This document shows, in pieces, positions 12,691 to 24,184 of a DNA stretch of 64,000 nt. The position numbers and the translations under genes were made by a program. The number at the start of each line of letters is the position of its first letter. The stretch's first letter is position 1. Under the pieces are notes generated by a model. The model worked only from the letters and a program-made list of their open reading frames with translations, was not told where the DNA came from and did no database searches. Origin of the DNA: Bicyclus anynana (taxonomy: Eukaryota > Arthropoda > Insecta > Lepidoptera > Nymphalidae); NCBI RefSeq assembly GCF_947172395.1, contig NC_069084.1, positions 19,159,418 to 19,223,417 on the forward strand, in the 5' to 3' direction.

Positions 12691-13419
12691 CAAACAAAAG
12701 GACGCGCGCGAAACCATACATTTTTTATGTGTTGCTTCATAACCTTATACAATATCCACCCCTCTATCTTCCAGTGAAAATCCCGTTAAAATCAGTTCAG
12801 CCGTTTCAATAATTAACCCAGAAAAACAGAAAGACAGACAAAAATTTTAAAACAGCTTGGTATCGTGTAAATAACTATATGCACTTAAGAAAACACAGTT
12901 ATCTTGAAATTACAGACTGACACTTCAAGTTTATCTAAATGTATTGATTGATAACTGAGCAAATCTTACAGCAATGACTTCTCTTCGCATAATTGCCGCA
13001 AGTTTTTCTTTTTACTTTTTACACTCCATTGACACGATTTTTAAAGTTAATTAATTCTTCTGGTAATTAGAAAAATGGTATGGCTTATCCACCTTACGCC
13101 ATAGATTGTTTTTTAGGATTACATTGGATTATTTGAAACGCAATAGGTATAAGTCGATGATACACTTTTGCCGATAAGTAATCTTAGTGAGAAATTACCC
13201 CCATGTGTGATTTCACCTAAATCACATGAAAATAATATAAAATTTAAATAGTCCGACGTGGAAATCGAACCTATTACTCTGCGGCGTCGTGCATAAGTTG
13301 GCGTATTGCTTATGTAACACAATGTATTAACGAGTTTCAGTCTGCCGCCTTTGAACTTGACCCCCACAGCTAGCTCGAGAGCTAGTGGCTGTATTGGTCA
13401 AATAGTATATACATAACTA

Positions 13420-13800
13420 GCGGACGCCCGCGACTTCGTCCGTGTGACCTCGTGTAACTCGATGTAAACTTTAAACCCCTTTTCACACCCTTCTATTCAT
13501 ATTTTTCCAAGTTTTTTTAAGGTACAATAAATAAATAGTTCTCTAATCATTTTACATTTAAAAATCTACCTTGAAAAATGAAGGACTTTCAATAGGTACA
13601 AACTTTTTACCGTTACTTCAGCCCTTTCTGATTTTATTTTCGCTACAAGTATCTTATATCCTTCTTCGTGTTATGGTCTCAATGATTTGAGTCAAGTTTC
13701 ATTCGAATTCATTCAATTGTATCAGCGTGATCCCCGGTAACACAAAAGTCAGACAGAAAGTCAAAAAATAAAAAAAGCCTACCCTACTTCTACCATTTAC
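13420..13800 (-). mobile_element. Helitron-like fragment, reverse orientation
   Basis: It starts CTAGCGGACGCCCGCGACTT, the reverse complement of the gcgggcgtccgCTAG terminus found at 36516 and 42917. It continues with 'aacttcgatgtaaactttaaacccctttt'-like decayed sequence. The 5' end was not resolved. Confidence 0.65.
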
Positions 13801-14099
13801 TATAATATATAGCCTATGGAATTCCCCGATAATGTAATTCATTCTAATTAATCAGTAGCATTCTACTGATGAATTTTTTCAAACATACACATACACTCTA
13901 AAATCTAAATTCCTGCCGCCGGCTCTTGAACTACACCTTCAGGCGTTGCGTGACGTCACAGCTCGTTTACATATCGACTGGTGGGTTGACAAGCGCTTGA
14001 TTGAGATTTCCGTCAACAATTTTTTATCGTAATCCATTATTTTCCACCGAATGCGTAAACTCGACAAACAATACGTACAGGGTAGAAATAAGGGTATTA

Positions 14100-14122
14100 T
14101 GTGTGTGTGTGTGTGTGTGTGT
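14100..14122. repeat. (TG)n microsatellite
   Basis: About 11 uninterrupted TG units, followed by a C/T-rich run 'ttttctttctttctttttttc'. Confidence 0.95.
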
Positions 14123-15229
14123 CCAAATATAATAATTTTCTTTCTTTCTTTTTTTCAAATCGATAGGCTGTACAAGTTCCACGACACATTTTTGTATGAT
14201 ATTCAAATTACATTCTCATAAATATAGAAATATTGTAATAATATTGTTGTCCGACAGAGCTTGCTTTATGGCATGTACATTGTACATTATAATTGCTCAT
14301 TTCATGTTATTGCTTTTTTTATTATTGGCAGTTTCCCACGTAGACATCAAGTTATATTATTATATTCCGTAGGTCACATCGACAAGATTTAGAAAATATA
14401 AAAAAGATTTATGTTTTTTAATCGATTTCTGAAATTGGTTAAATCTTTTTCAAGTTATGGTGTGGCTAACTTATCAAAATGTATATTTTTATGCCTTCGA
14501 ATGTATTTATATCTACTAAAGAGTATATTCATTCTTCATTTTTGTTGATACATGAATTCTTAACATCATAACATATCAGTAAGGTCATAAGGTTCGAGTC
14601 AGTTGTATTGTAATACCAACTCCGAAAGTAACAGCCTGGTACGGGGTACCTGGTAGAATCTTAGTCCTCTTGGAGAGTCCAGCTTCTGATCCATCTCCAG
14701 GGTTGTACATTGTTGTAGGCAAGTACGTATGTATGGTCAGGGTTATCGCGCGGTTCAATGTCCAGTGACTGGTTACTCTGGCGGTCGAGGCCAGATACGG
14801 GTTATTGTTATTTATGTAATCGACTTAGCGAAGCCGGTTCCACATCAAACGATACAAAAACAAATGCTTGTTTTCCTTTATTGCCTAACTCAATCTGAAA
14901 TCGTAACTTTTTTTTGTAAATTATATAACATAAAATAAATGATAGCTAGATAAACCTAAATATGAATTAACATGTAAAATATCAGTATTAAAATCCCCAA
15001 ATAATATTTTGAAAAATATACACAATCTGCTCATTACATCATATATTATAATTATTTATATTTAATGAACTAAATTTAAATAATGTAAAATACAAAAAGT
15101 AATTTGCTTGCCAATTCAGCCCTTCACAGTGCACGGTCACGGTCTAAAAATGTTCATACAAATTGAATTATTGTTTTATTCTTGAACTATAAATAGGAAC
15201 AGAACTATTACTTATAAATAATATAATAT
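14123..15229. other. Gene-free AT-rich stretch
   Basis: No ORF above 69 codons and no recognised repeat beyond AT-rich low complexity near 14940-15110. Confidence 0.4.
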
Positions 15230-15360
15230 AAAACCACACAGATACTGGAACACCCGCGTTCATCACACTAATATTTTCCAGTTGTGGGAATCGAACCCAC
15301 GACCGTCGAAGCAGAGGCAGGGTCACTACTCAGTGCGCCACGGGGTCGTCAACTGTTGAA
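15230..15360 (-). mobile_element. tRNA-derived SINE (family D) with well-preserved tRNA-like head
   Basis: The minus strand begins GACGACCCCGTGGCGCACTG (A-box region) and has an intact T-arm, GTGGG-TTCGATT-CCCAC. A non-tRNA body follows ('ttagtgtgatgaacgcgggtg'). The sequence after the T-arm cannot pair with the start as an acceptor stem, so this is a SINE head and not a tRNA gene. Confidence 0.75.
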
Positions 15361-16558
15361 CTCAAGCTGAAACGAGAACAGTTTTCCTCGAGGTCATTAT
15401 TGACGACATCGCAAGCAATTTCCAGTGCCTTGATTAACCAGTTTCTCATTATCAAGGTGAACCGACACGATATGACGGACTTTACTCGACACTGTGTTTA
15501 CCTGATAACATTAATACTACCTAGTAACTTACACGTGCATTACTAAGTAGGTCTGATAAGCTCACAGTCTGTCGAACTCAAAGGAGAGAACAATGCTCTA
15601 AGTATCTAATCACAATCATCACATTCAAAATTTAATAGAAATTAGGTATACGAAAATTCAAATAAGATTTAAGATATACGTAAGGAAACAAAACTTTTTT
15701 AATCGTTGGCCTGACGTCGCTTCGTTTTCACGTCGTCAACAAAAAGTCCATGCCATTGCAAATACGGCAATTACGTTAAATGCAGAAAAACTCTAAGCAG
15801 GACTTGACGAATGACGCTGGGTATTGGTATGCCAAAATGACGACTCAGCGCCGGTATTTCTCATTAGTATATTTTTGGTCACACATTGAGGTTCTTTTGA
15901 CGCAAAAAACAGTTATACTACAATTATAATTACGATACTACCTAATTTTGATTACATGTCTAAAAACACAGTAATTAAGATAAGACCTGTTCACAAAAAA
16001 ATCAGTCATAAAATGAACTCGAAAAAATTTATTTTTTACCTGAAACGTTCTGTGATTATCGTGATAATAAAAATATTATATTCGTGTTTAATGTGTCCAA
16101 GTAAATTAAGTATTTCCTTATTTTATTATGGTAACCTGGACAGGCGTAACTCGAAACTTTAAAGGAAGTAATAATTCGACCTTTATAAATCTGTCCTTAG
16201 TATCAAGAATAAACTGATTGCACCGACGATTAAAGTATACAAAAAAATAAAATACATCGAGAAAACATTTAAAACTCTCCTTTTACAAATAGTCGTGACC
16301 GTGAACACGACGACCACTGATGATGATGCAAATTACTACAAATGAACATGTATCTCAATATCCGGTTGTTATCAACTATGTAAATAACAAAAACAACAAC
16401 AATACTAAATAAATAATTAACTGTGAAGCTGTGAGCAACTCAACTCTCTAATTATGGAGTTATAACAACATAGCCTATAAATTGTAGTTTAATAAATCTT
16501 ACACTTAGAGTTCGTACGAAATAACATGACTTCATTTTAGAGATCAAACTTTCATTAA
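15361..16558. other. Gene-free stretch 3' of lipase L1
   Basis: Short ORFs only (largest 68 codons, AT-rich and without motifs). No repeat was recognised. Confidence 0.4.
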
Positions 16559-16584
16559 TTTATTAAGCTACCAGTTAGTATCTA

Positions 16585-17832
16585 TTAATCACTAAACTTC
16601 GACAAATACTGATTCAATTTGGGAAAGATCAAACGTCTGTTGAACTGGCTGTACGTCACGTCGAGGTGATTCCACAGAGGGTCGGCCACTTCCGCAGCTT
16701 CCAACACGTTAGGCAACTGCTGCACCAACCAATGCACGTCCTTTGAGTCCGCCAAGTGATCGTTCCGGCCGTACAGCGCGACAAAGGGGACGGTCACTGC
16801 ACTCAGGTTGTAGCTCGGCGGCCGCTCCGCTCCGTACATTTCGAGATTCATTTCTCTTCCATAATCAAACTTTTGGAATTTGTCCGATTGCATGCTCTGC
16901 CCGTATCGCGCCATGTTGCGAGTCGACGTTCCTGCCGGGAAGTGGCCGTACAACACTCGGAGGGACTCACCGCTCACGGAGCCGGGGTGGAACGCGTCTA
17001 TTATAGTCAAGAACACCCCGCAGAGAGCCTCGGAAGTCGCACGGAACTTGCACAGGAAAGAGAGGAACTCTTGCTCGATCGCACCTTTGGCGAAAAGTTC
17101 GTGAAAGCCCATCGAGGTCAGCAGTCCTTCGAATTTATTTATCCCTGTAGCCAACGCTCTGTAGGGGGCCGATCTAGTGTGCGTCTGCCTCGCCGCCGGC
17201 GCCAGCCCCACGAGGACGTTCACCTTGTCGCAGGAGCCCGGCCGCTCTGAGCACATGATGAAAAAGGTCCCGGCGCCCTGGGAGAACCCGACGTAGTTCA
17301 GCTTCTCTTCTCCGGTGTTTTTTAAAACGTAATCTATCGTAGCCGGGATATCGTACACACCTATTTCGTGTACGGCGAATCTCCAGAACTCAGCGTCTCG
17401 GTCTGGATTTAGTCGCACGTGTCGCCTGCCGTAGTAGTTGCCGCGTTGGTTGCCGACCCACAGCTCGTGGCACTGGCCCGCTATCAGATACGCCAGGCCC
17501 GATTTGGGGCCAGCGTCCAGCCAAGAGTCAGCGCTCTGGAGGAGGCCGTGCATCAGAATCACCGGTGGTCTCTTATACCGAGCGCAATCCCTTCTTCTGA
17601 TTCGAAATACCGTGAGGATGTATCCGTCTTCAGTGGTGATTGCGTGCTCCTCGCAATCGAACCCGTACTTGGTGGCTATTTCGGTGAAGTTGAGGTAGGA
17701 GTCCTCGTGGTAGCCCAGGTGGCGTTTGACCTCTCTGCCGATGGGCGTCAGGCGCAGTCTGACCACGGTGGCCACGACGAGCACGACGGACGCGAGCAGG
17801 ACGGGGAAGGTGACGTTTGCTTTCGACGCCAT
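16585..17832 (-). CDS. Secreted acid lipase L1 (gastric/lysosomal acid lipase family), single exon
   Basis: 415 codons with no intron. It probably hydrolyses acylglycerols or related neutral lipid esters outside the cell or in an acidic lumen. Residues 8-25 are a hydrophobic signal peptide. Residues 45-82 form the N-terminal lipase-associated region (LNFTEIATKYGF...TTEDGYILTVFRI). HGL is at 95-97 and WVGNQRG at 125-131. Nucleophile Ser184 lies in GFSQG, Asp358 in YGRND and His389 in WNHLD, the gastric-lipase triad. Cys261 and Cys271 match the conserved disulfide of mammalian gastric lipase. AATAAA at 16564-16559 lies 20 bases past the stop. The start is supported by the signal peptide and the shared MA(S/F) opening. 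L1 is the most divergent copy of the array. It could equally be named lipase 1/lipase 3-like. Confidence 0.95.
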   Translation of the reverse strand: MASKANVTFPVLLASVVLVVATVVRLRLTPIGREVKRHLGYHEDSYLNFTEIATKYGFDCEEHAITTEDGYILTVFRIRRRDCARYKRPPVILMHGLLQSADSWLDAGPKSGLAYLIAGQCHELWVGNQRGNYYGRRHVRLNPDRDAEFWRFAVHEIGVYDIPATIDYVLKNTGEEKLNYVGFSQGAGTFFIMCSERPGSCDKVNVLVGLAPAARQTHTRSAPYRALATGINKFEGLLTSMGFHELFAKGAIEQEFLSFLCKFRATSEALCGVFLTIIDAFHPGSVSGESLRVLYGHFPAGTSTRNMARYGQSMQSDKFQKFDYGREMNLEMYGAERPPSYNLSAVTVPFVALYGRNDHLADSKDVHWLVQQLPNVLEAAEVADPLWNHLDVTYSQFNRRLIFPKLNQYLSKFSD

Positions 17833-17885
17833 GTTACAGACTGGCGTCGACGCTGTGACGACTCATTCAGTTAAGGACTAAAAGT

Positions 17886-17895
17886 TAATATAAAA
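17886..17895 (-). promoter_or_regulatory. Possible TATA-like element of lipase L1
   Basis: The minus strand reads TTTTTATATTAAC about 55-65 bases before the L1 ATG, in a position comparable to the elements before L4-L6. Weak consensus. Confidence 0.4.
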
Positions 17896-18464
17896 ACTTC
17901 TCGCGGCGTCTGTCTTTGTAATAATCCTTAATAATATAGCAAACTGAGTACATATAATTAATAAAAAAAAATGAAAATGTTGATATATCTACTTAAGCGT
18001 CACATTAATATTTCCTTTAAAATATTTATTTTGAATAATATTATGGTCAGACGCTTCCAGGTTCAATTAAAATGTTAAGTATTTTAAACTTCGTATGATA
18101 ATAATTAATTATGATTTTTTGTTAAACACTATTTTTTGTTACTAGTTTCAGTTAAAGTTAAGATCGAACGAAATCAAAATAACATGACGTAACCGAACGA
18201 AGTTGAAGGGCAGGCGCAGTTTGAGGGCAAGTTCAACATTGTTTTACCCGTTTTATTTATAATTAATTAACGCTAGCCAACTGTATCTACTCGTAATAAA
18301 ACATAATTATGTTTCTACAATGTTCCATTTGTTGCAGGGTTCTGTAGAAGAAACTCCTGTGGTTTATAGATATGGGTTTATACATGGTGTGGATTTTTAT
18401 TTAGGTATTTATTGGTTTAGCACTTACAAAGTAAAAAGAAAATTAAGTAAAAATTCTGCAAAAA

Positions 18465-18600
18465 TTAACTAGCTGACGCAACGCGGTTTTACCCGCGTGA
18501 TTCCCGTTGCGTAGGAATACGGAGATAATATATAGTCTATAGCCTTCCTCGATAAATGGGATATCTAACACTGAAAGAATTTTTCAAATCGGACCAAAAT
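18465..18600 (-). mobile_element. Helitron-like 3' end fragment, reverse orientation
   Basis: 'aactagctgacgcaacgcggttttacccgcgtg' followed by 'atagccttcctcgataaatggg' matches the right half of the element at 4788-4972 in reverse. The 5' half is absent. Confidence 0.7.
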
Positions 18601-20110
18601 CCGGTATAAATAAAATCGGCTTAAATTGGTATGAATGTTCAGAATACTATAAATGAATTGCATCAATCCCCCTTGTGCAAAAAAAAATATTGATGGTGAA
18701 AGTTTGCAAAAAATAGGTTTTTCGCGTTTTTCAGCTAAACGGTGAGTTTTACAGCAAAAGAAGTTCAGACAAAAATTGTAGATCATCCGATTCTCTACAA
18801 AAAATGTATCCACACTTATTTTCATAAGTATTGCCATTTCCGTGATACAGGGGTTGAAAAATATATTTTATTCGTAATATGCACGTTAATGAATCGATAC
18901 TAGATGAGGATAATTACGATATCAGTGTCGAGTGATATGATGTATCACTCTTAGAACATACTATTTGTATCCAGCAGGAAGATGAAGAAAAAGAAGAAGA
19001 AAACAGTCCACTAGAAGTTCCATTGGATCCGACATTTTTTTTCATTTATATATTACATAATTTACAGCTTTCATCATTTTCAATGTGTGTCATAATAGTC
19101 ATAATTATAATTTTTGAAAGTTCTCCTCAATTTCTCCAGGTTTCCATCATCAGATCCTGACATGATGAATATGGAACCACATAGGGAGTACAACTTCAAA
19201 ACATAAAAATAATTTTTCAAATCGGTTTAGGCGTATGTACTAGAACATACATAAAAAAATATTGGTTAATTTAAGAACCTACTCCTTTAAAATAAAAAAC
19301 AACAATACATTCTAAGAAAGAGTACAACTATACCATTTAGCATACATAACGCAAGTAATAGACTGAAGTTAGTAGGTTCATTCAAGAATTAATTAGTCAA
19401 GGTCATGAAAAGATATTAACAATTTATGTCACTATAGAAAGATGTTATACTTTAAATAGTGACACTTATACACTTAATATTAAAACTAATAAACCAGACG
19501 TTATAGTCACAATATTGTTACTTTATGCACATTATTTAGAACAATGGTAAATACTCGTATATGGATTGGGGGCTGGAGGAGGAGCTGGATTGATCGGATT
19601 CTCGTCATTATCAACATATTTTGACGGGCAGGCCTTCCTTTGTAGGATATTGGGCTTAGAGCTAACACACAGCTCCAATGTGGGTTGATGGGCAACCTAT
19701 CCTTAATTCATTTGTCAGATTAAGTACTCATGTTTCACACACACTGCTACCTCAAGCATCTGCACTAGCCAATAATTCAATAATTAAAAGCAGGTATTCT
19801 ATACCTTAGGAAAACGAGTTGGCTTTGGATATTGTAAAAAGACGACTAGATAAAGTTGACGAAGGTCACCACAGCCCTGAGTCCAATAACCAATACCAAA
19901 CAAACACCTATGAACAACCTCTCTGGAACCATTTCTATTGGAGTTTAAAGAGAAAAGATAGGGCTTGCAAAAATAAAATGAATGGAAGATTGTATTTATA
20001 CTTAAATAAATTATTTTTAGAGGTAAAAATATTTACCATTGCAAGGTGTTACTTATAATACGTATAATTATTATGTAAATATAAGATCCGAAGACAATTT
20101 ATCAGTATAT
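18601..20110. other. Gene-free spacer between L1 and L2
   Basis: An AT-rich interval. The segment at 19560-19690 ('atggattgggggctggagg...ccaatgtgggttgatggg') looks like a worn interspersed repeat but has no second copy in this window. No coding signal. Confidence 0.4.
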
Positions 20111-20126
20111 TTTTAAACAAAACTTG

Positions 20127-21371
20127 TTAACTATAATTAAACAAATACTGTTTCACTTTAGGGTAAACCAATTTCTTAACGTGCCGGCTATAGATCATGT
20201 CGAAGTGATTCCACAGCGGGTCAGCGATTTGTATCGCCTCCACCAAGTTCGGCAATTGATTTTTCAACCAGAACACGTCCTCTATATCATCGACATTATC
20301 GTTCAGGCCGTAGAACAGTGCCACCGGCGCAGTCGCAGCATCCAAGTTGTAGACCGGAGGTCTCTCGGTTCCATAAATTTCCAGATTTTTTGCTTTTCCA
20401 TAATCGAATTTTTGAAATTTGTCCGTCTTTAAACTCTGTCCATATCGCACCAAAGTCTGCGTTGAAGTACCAGCCGGGGTGTGTGTGGCTATCAGCTGCA
20501 GAGCGTCATCATCTATGGACCCCGGGTGAAACGCATCCAGAAGGCCTAACCCGGTACCGCAAATGGTCCGCGAAGTCGATCGAAACTTGCACAGTTGACC
20601 TAACAACCCTTGCACGAGCGCTCCTCTAGCAAACAGCTCATGGACACCCGTCGACAACAGAACTCCTTGCAATTTATTCACAGTTTCAAAGATAGTTTTC
20701 AGCATCACTGACTTAATGTTGGTGATTCTCGTTGCCGGAGCCAGTGCTATTATAAGACTCACTTTGTCACAATAGCCGGGTCTTTCTGAGCACATGATCA
20801 GGCTCGTCCCTACCGCCTGGGAGAAGCCGACGTATATCAGCTTCTCCTGGCGGGTATTTTTTAAAACGTAATCTACAATTGCAGGAATGTCGTATATTCC
20901 CATTTCGTCGGTGGAAAATTTCCAAAACTTTGCATCTCTGTCTGGGTCGAGTCGCACGTGTCGCCTGCCGTAGTAGTTGCCGCGTTGATTGCCGACCCAC
21001 AGCTCGTGGCACTGGGCCGCTATCAGATACGCCAGGCCCGCGTCCGGCCCGGCGTCCAGCCACGCGTCTGCGCTCTGGAACAGGCCGTGCATCAGCAGCA
21101 CCGGAGACTTATTGAACTCGACGCAGTCCCGTCCTGTCATTCGAAAAACAGTAAGTACATATCCATCCTCAGTGGTCACTGTGTGCTCTTCCGTCGCGAA
21201 ACCGTAATGACCACTTAGCTCAGTGAAATTCATAAAACGATCTCTATGAATATCCACGTGTGGGCTGACGGAGTTACCGGGAATGCCGCTCGTTTGATTA
21301 AAACTTAAACTATTTTTTACAGTAACGGCTACCGATAGTAAAAATAACGTGGCCTTTGCTATGAACGCCAT
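20127..21371 (-). CDS. Secreted acid lipase L2, single exon, altered nucleophile elbow (GFSQA)
   Basis: 414 codons, uninterrupted. Signal peptide at residues 1-23 (MAFIAKATLFLLSVAVTV...). Lipase-associated region at about 47-78, HGL at 95-97, WVGNQRG at 125-131. The Ser184 motif is GFSQA: the last Gly of GxSxG is Ala186, where L1, L3, L4 and L6 have Gly. Asp358 (YGLND) and His389 (WNHFD) are present, as is the Cys261/Cys271 pair. The frame is clean, so it looks under constraint, but catalytic efficiency or specificity may differ. The 5' flank and the first half of the coding region are nearly identical to L3, which marks a recent duplication or conversion. ATG 21371 is shared with L3 and preceded by the same 'ttagttgttaga' leader. 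The substrate is not predictable. Confidence 0.95.
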   Translation of the reverse strand: MAFIAKATLFLLSVAVTVKNSLSFNQTSGIPGNSVSPHVDIHRDRFMNFTELSGHYGFATEEHTVTTEDGYVLTVFRMTGRDCVEFNKSPVLLMHGLFQSADAWLDAGPDAGLAYLIAAQCHELWVGNQRGNYYGRRHVRLDPDRDAKFWKFSTDEMGIYDIPAIVDYVLKNTRQEKLIYVGFSQAVGTSLIMCSERPGYCDKVSLIIALAPATRITNIKSVMLKTIFETVNKLQGVLLSTGVHELFARGALVQGLLGQLCKFRSTSRTICGTGLGLLDAFHPGSIDDDALQLIATHTPAGTSTQTLVRYGQSLKTDKFQKFDYGKAKNLEIYGTERPPVYNLDAATAPVALFYGLNDNVDDIEDVFWLKNQLPNLVEAIQIADPLWNHFDMIYSRHVKKLVYPKVKQYLFNYS

Positions 21372-21517
21372 TCTAACAACTAACGATGTATGTATATTGA
21401 AATACTAATCTATAACTTGCTTGTATTATGTATAACACTATAAAACGGTATTGCACATTGTCTGTACATAAAACAATTTTTTGATATTTTTACATACACA
21501 AAGACGAATGATTATAC

Positions 21518-21555
21518 CCTACCCCGACCCTACCCCAACCCTACCCGTACCCTTA
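21518..21555. repeat. Short CCCTA/ACCCC-like minisatellite patch
   Basis: 'ctaccccgaccctaccccaaccctacccgtaccc' is a short reverse-oriented stretch of the same TACCC-type repeat that is long at 35222, 36994 and 42636. No Helitron terminus is obvious beside it. Confidence 0.7.
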
Positions 21556-22375
21556 AATAATGAGAAATAGTTTGCATACCAATTTTTAGCTTTTTACCTT
21601 GAAAATGACAAAAAGTAGCATAAATCACTCTCCTTCCTTTCAAATATCTCGAAAGACGACGACGAAGACAAACAAATGACAGACAGGGAGTCTTTCATAT
21701 TTATGATATTAGTATGATATAGATCAATTATTAGAAATCATTCTAACTGAATAAATATTAAGTAGTAGTGGATGGAGATACAGGAGTTTGATTTGGTCCA
21801 CATATCATGATGGAGCTGGAGAACCATGTTGTTATTGGTTCAAGATCATTTTTAATGTTTGTTACCTCATAACTTCGTCATTTATTAACCAATTTTGAAA
21901 ATTATTTTTTGTTTAAAAGAGTATATACTTCCAGATTGATGCCAATTAATTTTCATGAAAATCGGTTTAGTAATTTTGAGTTGAAATCAAAATAACTGAA
22001 ATACGTCTTATATTAATACGTCTCGTGAAATAGACTTCAAAGTCTATTTTCATGTTAAAAATATTATACATATATGATTCAAATACAAACTAGCATATTC
22101 AATGGAAATGAATTGAAGTTTAAAGTAAGAAACTTGAAGTACAGTTTTGCTAATTTTGTAAAATTCTATTGAGATACAAATATTCATTTGAGCAAAGCCA
22201 ATGATAAAAGCTATTTTACGCGCTCTGCGTTTTGGTTAGTAAGCAAAAAGTTAGTGTAATTATTTAAAAAAACATACAAAATAATTTTATCTTGTTATTT
22301 TTTGTTTATTAAGCCGATTATTATTAATCAGACACTCGTAACTATTGTAACTGAACAGTACCAAGTAGGTACTCC

Positions 22376-22540
22376 GGGTAAATTGTAACTTTTTTTTTAA
22401 AGAATATTTGCCATATCTTTTTTTTAAATGACCAATATTCCAATTCCCCTCCAACTAGTCGGGAAAGACTGTATTAGGAGTGGGTACGACAATAGACCAA
22501 AGGGGCGGGGATCGAACCACCACCCATCGGTGATGAGTCC
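22376..22540 (-). mobile_element. SINE (family C), reverse orientation, with tRNA-like B box
   Basis: 'gaatatttgccatatc...ccaatattcc' is followed by 'aggagtgggtacgacaatag' and ends in 'ggggcggggatcgaacc', whose reverse complement is a B-box-like ggttcgatccc. It is absent from the equivalent L3 flank, so it inserted after the L2/L3 duplication or was lost from the partner. Confidence 0.7.
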
Positions 22541-22909
22541 CTAGAGAGACTCTAAATCTTTAAAACTTAGAAAGGTTTTGTTGTCATGAAGAAACTTACA
22601 GCAGCCACCATGAGTGTGGAAGTCTGTGGTATCAATTAGTGCCCTTTCGTACCATGGAACTCTATTCATGACTACTGTTTGAACTAGAAATGGTAGTGAA
22701 AGAGTCGGAACTCATCCAGTAATGTCGTTACGTCAAATTCGCCATTGGAGCCGTGTGATAGAAACTCTGAAAGTCTGGCTGTGGGCTATTTATTAATTTA
22801 GCAAATCATAATAAAAAAGTCTGAATCCACTTCCGTCAATCATATACCTATAGCTTCAAGCAAGTTCGTTGATGATACTCGCATGATATGTGGACGACGG
22901 GAGGGGAAA

Positions 22910-22993
22910 GACTGCGCGGGTGTGAAGTCGTGTGCGTGGGGCAGAGGGATGGACTGCGCGGGTATGAAGACGTGCGCCCGGGGCATCGTTATC
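22910..22993. repeat. GC-rich 42-bp tandem repeat, two units
   Basis: Two units start 'gactgcgcgggtgtgaag' (22910) and 'gactgcgcgggtatgaag' (22952). Unit 2 diverges somewhat in its second half. The patch is far more GC-rich than its surroundings and is missing from the paralogous L3 flank. Confidence 0.8.
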
Positions 22994-23929
22994 CCCCTCC
23001 CGGCCCCCGCGGAATATCGAGAATGCTACGAACGAATTTCTCCAATTTGTAGAGGATCCGAATATAAGACTTTTACCGACTTGTCCACCGGATAAAACAG
23101 TTTTTTGATATCAAATTAATTTCAATATGGTTTTGGTTACCTAAAAAACTTCAGTCAATGGTATGTTTACGATGATATTCGTTCGTTTCCGGGTTCGTAA
23201 TGAACTTTGATTCATTAATCAAACCAGTACTAGTTACTAGTATCGATTTGCCTGTTTATGCCTGCCAGTTGCCTACCCCAGAGTTGTGACCAGAGAATAG
23301 TCAACCTAATGTTTGCATACTCTTTAAGCTTCATATTTCGCTTGCTCGATTGGTTGTATATTAGTTTCACAAAAAAGTGAAAATTTGAAAAACATTAAAT
23401 TGTCAATTAATCATATCCTGACATTTTTAGGCACCTCATCTATACTAATATTATAAAGAGGAAAACTTTGTTTGTTTGTTTGATTGTAATGAATAGGCTC
23501 ATCAATTTTTGTTTAATATATTATTATTGATGATCTAATTTGATATAAAATCTTTGTGTCCGGAAAACAGGTCGGTGAAGGTCATCTGACACACAGGATC
23601 TTATCTAATAGTGTATTTTTAACCGACTTCAAAAAGGAGGAGGTTCTCAATTCAGTCTCTCAAAATTACTTGACCGTACAATAATTTTAAGGCATGATAT
23701 TTATCCAACGGTAGCATTTTTGTAACGTAAGCAACCTACTATACAAGCATGCGAGTATTTATTATTCATATTTAAATGGTAATTCAAAAAATATACATTA
23801 ATATGCAGCTTAAGATTAGTCAAAATTCATTAATTAAAAATACATCTAACTGCGGAGATACTAGCACAATAATTATTGTACACATCTAGCTAAAGCTACT
23901 TCCGGGGTTATGTTTTTGTTAACACAACT

Positions 23930-24130
23930 ACTATAACATAGACCACGTACCTACAAGTATGATATAGCTGTTAGTTATCTGGTTTTCTATTTTAAGCTGT
24001 AGTTTAATGAATACTGTATTAAATTGGGATTTTAAGACCTATTACTATACTAGACATATGCATGGCGAGAAGATTCCTTAAATGGTCAGCATTATTTTAC
24101 TTCCAAGTTGCTTACAATATGTATACCAAA
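23930..24130. repeat. 3' flank of L3, matching 26930-27125
   Basis: 'gttagt.atctggt.ttgtattttaagctgtagttta.tgaa' and 'catatgcatggcgagaagattcct.aa.tggtcagcattatt' recur at 26930-27125. There they lie left of the 5' stub pseudogene, so that stub once had the same kind of gene body and 3' flank. Confidence 0.85.
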
Positions 24131-24184
24131 CAAACCTCATCTTCCATTCTCTGACAAAATCAGCAATAGTAATTTTTTGGACAC

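Larger units (their letters stand above)
21372..23300. repeat. 5' flank of L2, copy A of a segmental duplication (partner 25421-26940)
   Basis: Shared blocks occur in the same order in both flanks: 'cactataaaacggtat.gcacattgtctgtac' just upstream of the gene, 'tctgaatccacttc.gtca.tcatat', 'tccgaatataaga.ctt.accgacttgtc.ac.ggataaaa', and 'aatttaa.gtcaatgg'. Copy A carries extra insertions (a SINE at 22376 and a GC-rich repeat at 22910). No gene is visible here; the L2 promoter must lie at the right end of L2. Confidence 0.8.

Noticed and set aside
15285..15360. A functional tRNA gene on the minus strand
   Set aside because: The T-arm is perfect and an A box is present, but the 3' side cannot form an acceptor stem and a SINE body follows. 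It is a SINE head.
16743..17874. Plus-strand ORFs of 74-164 codons inside L1, and similar ones inside L2-L6
   Set aside because: They are antisense shadows of the GC-rich lipase coding region, recur at the same place in each paralogue, and have no homologous function.
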